Assembly: GCA_016617785.1 (NCBI GenBank)
Contig: JADILM010000011.1
Span: 620,001-684,000, forward strand
Direction of reading: 5' to 3'
Source of the DNA: Sporobolomyces roseus
Taxonomy: Eukaryota > Basidiomycota > Microbotryomycetes > Sporidiobolales > Sporidiobolaceae
Length of the DNA stretch: 64,000 nt
A program made the translations under genes and the position numbers. The notes beneath the pieces were generated by a model. The model had not been told where the DNA came from and made no database searches. It saw only the letters and a program-made list of their open reading frames with translations. Positions 58,001-64,000 of this stretch are shown here, piece after piece; positions within the stretch are counted from its first letter, which is position 1, and every line of letters starts with the position of its first letter.

Positions 58001-58361
58001 CACAAAGAAGTTGGGTATGATGAAAGCTTATTTGGCTTGCGATGATTGCGGGTGAGCTCAGCTTTTCTCGACTTCGCTGTCTTTTCTCTCAGCTTTGCTG
58101 ATTCCTTCCCGATGCAGATACGCCTGTCACATCAAATGTTCAGACTCTGTTGCTCCCACCTGTCCCGCATCTCAATCACAAGCTGCTTCGCTCGCAAACA
58201 CGCCTCTCGCCTCTCCGACTTTCCCTCCCAAACCTTCTCGAGCTGCGCCTTCCCCTCCTCAGTCTCGAACCACGAGCAAAGATCGTACCTCGAGCAAGCT
58301 CATCAAGAAGACCAAGACTGGTTCAATTGACAATGGCAGAAAAGGTGGCATTCCTATCTGA
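55053..58361 (+). CDS. TKL-like protein kinase with C-terminal C1-like zinc finger
   Basis: Exons 55053-55408, 55602-55718, 56055-56605, 56677-58051 and 58118-58361 give 880 residues; using the in-frame ATG at 54864 adds 63. A disordered, acidic leader (SSEEEEEEEVDAPPW) precedes the kinase domain (about residues 160-420): LGKGSFGSVYKG, VAIKEV, HRDLKGENLL, CDFGLAR, YMSPEIL. The layout is tyrosine-kinase-like/LIMK-related rather than CMGC or AGC. A Ser-rich linker follows, then CSLCTKKLG and CDDCGYACHIKCSDSVAPTC, a C1-like zinc finger split by the last intron. Lipid- or protein-controlled signalling is an inference. The intron before the Gly loop is long (336 nt) and might hide an alternative exon. 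Confidence 0.85.
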
Positions 58362-58661
58362 TTTCTCGTTTCCTCCTCTTTCTACGACAGACATTTTCCC
58401 TTCCCCTTCTTACGATACACGACGACTTCTTCACTATACCTTTTCTTACCTGTACCCTATCCTTGTCTTGCTTCTCTGTCTCCTCTCCCCCGCTCGCATT
58501 CCCTTCGCATTTATAAATACCTCACCACCTACTTACTTTTCCACCCAGTAATACTACCTCCCGCTTTACTTCGTCTCCCCTGTGAGACGGTCGAGAGGAG
58601 AGTGCTCCGTAGACGAGAGCGGAGACTGAAGTTCCGAGCTAGCTCGAATCGTTCCGAATGT
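58362..58661. other. Convergent 3' flanks, kinase / UFO1-like
   Basis: 300 nt between the two stop codons, pyrimidine-rich, no gene. Confidence 0.5.
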
Positions 58662-61600
58662 TCAGATCTCGAGTTTGCTTGCCTCTTCGACCATGCTCAG
58701 CTCGATCGCATATTGGAGATCCTCCTCTTCCCTTCTTCTTCGTCTCTCCTCCTCCTCTTCGTTTCGACTGCTGTTCGTGCTAGCGCGAAGTTGATCAGAG
58801 AGTAATGATGAAGGAGGTTTGCTACCCCAAGGCGAGATTGGAGGTGAAGCGACGGAGGGACGTAGGGCTGAGGGAGAGGAAGTGGTCGACGGGGAAGGAG
58901 AAGCTCGAGCGATTTGCGACCAGCCTCGACGTGCGGGAGTGCTAGTGCCGGTCGACGTTGACGAGGCGTTTCTCGCAAGAGGAGGGGAAGAGGGGAACGA
59001 AGCAGGAGAAGGAGATGGGGACGGTAGAGGAGAGGCGAAGGATGATTTCCGACTCGACGGAGGAGGAGACGTCGAGGTTGAAGCGGCGGTAGGCCAGAGA
59101 ATCGGGTCCATGTCGGGTACAGCATCGTTCGCATAGGTCGAGAATGAAGAACCGTAAGTAGGGCCGAGTCGAGGCGAAACTTGTAGTTTGGCGTTCGAGG
59201 ATGGCGATCCGAAAGCGGAGAGTGAAGGAGATGAAGCTGCAGATGCGGGTTTCCAATGATTGTAGGCTGAGATGGATCGAGGCGAGGGAGACGGAGAACC
59301 TCGAAGATAGGGCGAGGAAGGAACGGTGAGCGAAGTTGAGAGGGATTGAGATCGAGATCCTCCTTGTCGATTCGTTGTCTCTTCGTAATCATCAATCATA
59401 ACGGTCGCTTGTGGTCGAAGGCCCGAACCAGAGGGCCTTTCGTCGTAATCCTCATCGAGCACGACTCCATCGTCAGCGAGCCATTCATCATCCGGTTGCT
59501 CCCATTCTCCATCACTTTCCTCTCTTGCGTAATCATCTTCCCTCCCTTTTCCATTGTCCATAGCAAGGGCGATGAGCTTCTTCTCTTCCTCCTCTGCACT
59601 CAAGATCATGGCAAATGCAATCGCTTCCTCCTCCGTCAGGTTGTCGAGTGAAGGAGGCAATCCAAATTGAGCGGTCAAGCGGTGTTCCTCCTCGAATCGT
59701 TCAACTCTTGCTGACGATTCCGCCGAAAGAGCAGACATCGATTCTCGGACTTGATGTTGTAGCTCGATATTAGCTGTGAAGAGAAGCAAGATGCGACTTA
59801 GCCTCGAGAAGAAGCGGAATCGCAAGAAACGTCTAAACTCACCCTTGAATCGTTCCTGTCTCGCTGTAACTTTCCCAGTTTTTCCAAACCCTCCCTTCTT
59901 CTTCAGGATCGTCTCTGTCCTCCAAGCCAAGACTTTGCCTCCAATTGCAGCAATGACACAATCTCGATTCGCTCTGACATGGCTGACGAGCCATCTTTCT
60001 TCCTCGTCTTCTGCGATGAGACCTTGCGCGAGGAGTCGAGAAGGATGACGAGGTGCGGATCGATCTCGGAAAGTGCGAAGGGGAGATTGAAGCAGGGTAG
60101 CTGGACCGAGAGTCGAGTAGAATCGAAGTGTACCGTCGAGGCTGTGTCACCAGACCTTACACCATATCAGTTCTGCTTCGATCAAGGGATAACGAGAGAG
60201 TCTGTGCCCACCTTCCGACAAACAGTCCAGCCTCTGTCGTTTCCAACGCTGTAATCTTGCTCGAATTCCCTCCTTCCTCGGTGTCGATTCCCTGCACTGC
60301 TTTCGCAGGTGCGACGATTCCCCCCTCTCGCTCTGGTTCAGTTGTCCAGTCCCACATAAACACTCTCCCTGCATTATCTCCAGCAACAACATACTTCTTC
60401 CTTCCAAACTGATTCGAGCCGAGAGCACGGTCTGCGTAAAGTGGGAGAGTAGAAGTCGAGTTCGTTCGCGATAGGGGAGGGAGAGTTGAGGATGAAGCGA
60501 TCGAGATCAGACGAGGTGGAATGATGGAGATTGAACCCATCTCGCTTGGAGTTGCAGGTTGGGAAGGGAGAGGGAGAGGAGGTGGTTCGTCGAAATCGAC
60601 GGCGAGCGAAGTGATGATGGAGAGCTGATCGGGAAGAGGATGTCCGAAGACTGTGCGGGTATAACGAGCGTCGGGAGAGGAGGATGAAGGGAAAGTATAT
60701 CGAGAGAACTTGGTCGAATCTTCGGTGTGAACGAGTAGGGATCGAGCTCCCGTTGTTTGATGTGGAGTGTCGAGTACGAGAGTGTCGATAGCGCCGATTT
60801 CCTCTGCTTCGAGAATGGTAGGCTCGGAGGTGTTGAAGTTGCCGCCAGGTCCCTCTGGCAGATCAATCTCTGACCATACGATGACTTTCCCATCACTCCT
60901 CCCGATTGCTATACTAGCCATCCTTCCTCTATGTCTCCCAATCCAACCCGAATCGAAAGCGATTGCTGTCGCCCTCACTCGATGCCTCATGACCTCAGCC
61001 GCCGTCACTCCGTTCACCGCACTCGCTGAAGGAGGTTGCAAAATCTTGACGTCCCATCGAGCTGACCAGATTTTGACAGCTACGGGTGCTCGTTCCCTAG
61101 CTCCTGGAACTGGAGGAACGTTTAAACTCCAAACACTGACACTTCCATCCTTTCCGACGCTCACAAACAGTTCATGCCTCTGTTCAATTCCTCCCATTTG
61201 TTTCCCTCCTCCTGTACCTCCTACATTCGAGAACGAGAGGAGCTGTACTGAGGTCCCCTCTCGGTGAGCTTCGTCGATCTGTCGGACTTCTCCTTGATCG
61301 ATCGTCGAGCCAACTGCTCCCCTTCCACCGCTAGGGGCACTGTTCGAAACTCGAATAGATCCATCTCTCATTCCCCATAACAATCGATTCCCATCTTGCG
61401 AGATCGCGAAAGAATAAACACCGATCATAGGAAGTCCCTGAGGTCGACCTAGGTGATCCATTGGAGTCGAGAGTAAAGGTCGTTTCGAAAGTTTTCCGGT
61501 GAAGGGAATCGAATGAATCGCTGCGCCGAGCGGGAGGGAGAGTGATAGGAGGGTGAGTTCTGGAGGAGGTTCTTTTCGTGCTGTTGTTCTTGATGGTGCT

Positions 61601-62506
61601 GGAGTTGTCGGTAGGTGAATGTGAATCGATGAAAGTGCGCCGAGAGAAGGGTTGTGACCGACAGTTGTCGATTTCGAACGTTGCCATCGTCTACTCATTT
61701 GGATCGTGAGCTGTGACTAGATTGTCAAAGAACAGAGAACGTACCTTGTCAAAGCAACTCGTGCGATGTATTCTGCTCGCCACGAAGAGGGTTCTATCCT
61801 TCGTCCGAGCGAAGTCGAGGTGATTCCGTAGTACATCTCGAATGCGGTCTGCGTGCCGTAACAATCGTCAATACGAGACACCCGGATTGATTAGTGAAGA
61901 GTACGCACTCTCCAACTAGCTTCATCACCGACAACTTCATTCCAAACTCGACAAACGAGTTGACAAGTTCCTAATTCGCGAGGCGGGAGATGCGCAAAGA
62001 TGTGCGCTAGGCATTCGAGAGGGAGGTTCTGGATTGGTGAGGATCTGTAGATGAGTGCGATTGTCAGTTTGGGCTCCGAAAAAGGATTTTGGTTGCGAAA
62101 AATGAAGATTCTCCTCGCAAAATTCGTCCTGCTAACACGCTTGACTACTCTAGCTCTCGAGTATGAGTAAGGCTATTTCTCAGGGTCCTGTCCATCTATC
62201 TCACGCTCCCGAATAGTCCCTCCTCATCGCCTCTTCCCGAATTCGCTTTCCCTCGACATTCGTGGTTCCCTCTCCTCTTATCGTTGTGCCGAGTTCTACA
62301 TAGGCTCAAGTAGTGTTCTTCACTCACCCGTAAGCGGTCGTGTCCCTCTCCCTAGCCTTTCCTTTTCCTTTGCCATCCTTGATCAGTGAAATCGGTTTCT
62401 GCTCCTCCCTTGCATCCAGCTGACCTGAGGAGCTGATTTCTGGTGATCCAGCTAGTCTAAGTGTATCTGGTGAGGCTGGTGAGGTCGAGAAGCCTTCGGT
62501 TGTCAT
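58662..62506 (-). CDS. UFO1: UFO1-like F-box/WD40/UIM protein
   Basis: Exons 62506-62328, 62044-61909, 61848-61745, 61690-60212, 60141-59843 and 59773-58662 give 1102 residues. The F-box is at about residues 62-106 (PIQNLPLECLAHIFAHLPPR, CQLVCRVWNEVVGDEASW). WD40-like repeats follow (FAISQDGNRLLWGMRDGSI, HELFVSVGKDGSVSVWSL, MASIAIGRSDGKVIVWSE, KKYVVAGDNAGRVFMWDW). The C-terminal third holds two ubiquitin-interacting motifs (EEAIAFAMILSAEEE near 785 and DLQYAIELSMVEEA near the end) separated by a Ser/Pro-rich linker. This combination matches yeast Ufo1, an SCF receptor that controls its own stability through UIMs; substrates here are unknown. The last intron (69 nt) is in frame and stop-free, so retention would add 23 residues. 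Confidence 0.85.
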
Positions 62507-63356
62507 ATTCGAGAGTAGAAGATGAGAGAAGAGGTGACGTCGAGAGATCTGCTGGAGAGACCGAGGAAGTTACTGCTTGATGCTGTGGGACTTGTGAGAG
62601 CTGGCGGTGAAGGCGGTGATGAACAGAAGCGAAGTGAGAAGCTAAAAGCGAAAGAACGTTTCTTCGGACTTTCTGGATTTCGCAAAGTCGACTCTCGTCA
62701 AAAACGTGCGATTCTGGGACAAACTAGACTATTTACGAGAACTTATCGACGCTGAAACACTATTAAGTTGAGGACTACTTTGTACTTCGAAATTATTTTC
62801 AATTTTCTCGATTTCTTCGCATTGTCTTCGCAACGATCCCAGTCTCCCATTTGACGGTCTTCTGTAGAGCGACTCGTTCCATTTGTCGATTCAAGCTCTA
62901 TGGGCCACTCTGGGTGACATCTACGTAGAGGAGCAAGGCGAACGGCAATCGAAGCAAAGTGTCAACTTTCGCCACGAATTTCTCATTGATCCTTTGACCC
63001 TCTCGTTGGCCACGCGCAAAACTCTTGTCGAGTTACTTCGACTTCCAGAAAGACGAACCACGGAGAGCTGCGAAGCTTTCCAAACGAGAAGTAGTAGTCT
63101 GAGTGCACCGAAAGTAACAATTCAATGGATTCGATCCGACGCTTGCGAAAGCGAATGAGGGGGCCTTTGGCATTCTATGCATGGTTTCCCCAGTCGTTCT
63201 GTCGATTCAAGATAGTTGAGGCTGTTCGGAAGAAGCGAAGATTCCGCAAACTGAGCTGAGCCAGAGAAAGGTTCCAAGTGAGAAAGTCTGTTTTTTTCTC
63301 CCTCTCTCTTCTTTCTCCTCTTCTCACCAATCAGCATCAAACTCTCTCCGTCCATT
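62507..63356. other. Divergent upstream region, UFO1-like / acidic protein
   Basis: About 850 nt between start codons. No supported frame, no repeat. Presumed two-way promoter. Confidence 0.45.
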
Positions 63357-64000
63357 ATGGAGACTATCGACTTAACAGAGGATCCGTCTAGACCGTCTAC
63401 ACCAACTCCCTCCCTCGCTTCGGACGATGGAGCTGATTCTTGTGACGAAGTCGAGGAAGGGATCTTTGAAGGAGAAGATCGAGACAGCGATGTCGAGGTG
63501 GAGGATAGTAATGATATAGAGGATCAGATCATTGAGGAGTTGAAGGAGATCAAGCAAGAACAGAAACTGGAGAAAGGGAAGGGAAAGGAAACGGAGGAAA
63601 CGGATGAAAATGACTTGATCATCATGGAAGCGAAAGCGAAAGCAGTAGTACTCCCTGGTTACATTCGAGTGAGTTAGAGATTCCTTCGTACCTTTGCTAT
63701 CTCGTGAGCTGACTTGCCGAGTTTCAAACAGATCAACGAATTCGAGTCGCTCTTGCGAGAAAAACCTCGATCGAACGGTCTCGCTCGAGCTGAACTGAAA
63801 CTCGCTAAATCGCAAGCAAAAGCCGCTCTCGCCTCTTTGCGCTCCTCCTACGAACAAACTTCTTCAATCCTCTCCACCTCAGCAGAAGTCCTCTTTCAGA
63901 AATTGACAAGACCCCTCAAACTTTCCGAATTTCCTCATCTTCCTCCCGCTTCCGACCTCGGCCCTCCACCTATCCTTCCGTTTGTCCAATACCCCGCGCC
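63357..64000 (+). CDS. Acidic protein of unknown function (5' part)
   Basis: Exon 63357-63668 and an exon starting at 63732 and running off the window, joined in phase 0. The start METIDLTEDP is a SUMO-interaction-like motif (hydrophobic core followed by acids). It is followed by strongly acidic Ser/Glu/Asp sequence and a charged helix (IEELKEIKQEQKLEKGKGKE). The second exon continues as a basic/Leu helix (FESLLREKPRSNGLARAELK) with possible coiled coil. No domain is visible yet. Nuclear chromatin or repair factors often look like this at the N-terminus, but that is only a hint. Confidence 0.7.

Overview
This window is nuclear DNA of a basidiomycete fungus. Genes are packed on both strands. 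Almost all are split by many short introns (mostly 50-75 nt, GT donor, CTGAC/CTAAC-like branch site, AG acceptor), and several coding exons are extremely small. The best sign of lineage is a local family of F-box proteins with an 'LSSLPPELLL.IFDLAYD' box followed by 'LSRRLLPYFRRNLYRQIR'. I know that style from Microbotryomycetes (Pucciniomycotina: the Rhodotorula, Sporobolomyces and Leucosporidium group), so I place the window there with moderate confidence. I see no transposons, CRISPR arrays, rRNA or organellar sequence.

Layout. 1-7 kb: the 5' part of a Kin4-like kinase (-), delta-COP RET2 (+) and an intron-containing tRNA-Leu(AAG). 7-11 kb: an 18-exon sugar transporter (+) and a small uncharacterised gene (-). 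11-15 kb: F-box genes A and B (+). 15-19 kb: a coiled-coil protein with a DUF5745-like start and a Tra2-like RNA-binding protein (both -). 19-29 kb: a doubtful orphan gene, a secreted polysaccharide deacetylase, peroxisomal acyl-CoA oxidase with an SKL tail, TIM13, a short-chain dehydrogenase and the ubiquitin-L40 fusion. 29-36 kb: a disordered Ser/Pro-rich orphan, a GON7-like KEOPS subunit and a mitochondrial PPR-type protein. 36-42 kb: F-box genes C, D and E (-), with E frameshifted. 42-49 kb: an SLC45-type sugar symporter, proteasome lid subunit RPN9 and a single-pass Ser/Thr-rich membrane protein. 49-58 kb: glutamate decarboxylase, a GPI-anchored secreted protein and a TKL-like kinase with a C1-like zinc finger. 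58-64 kb: a UFO1-like F-box/WD40/UIM protein and the start of an acidic protein that runs off the window.

Most genes are unrelated housekeeping loci rather than a pathway cluster. Two things stand out. First, the exon structure is extreme: a 2-nt internal exon that completes a conserved Trp codon, a first coding exon that is only the ATG, and a last exon with 5 coding nt. Second, F-box genes A-B and E-D, with C beside them, form an inverted duplication about 21 kb apart, with near-identical stretches between B and C, mirrored non-coding spacers and one broken copy.

Exon boundaries were built by hand from splice motifs and reading frame. Every spliced model given sums to a whole number of codons, but none has been checked against RNA or databases.
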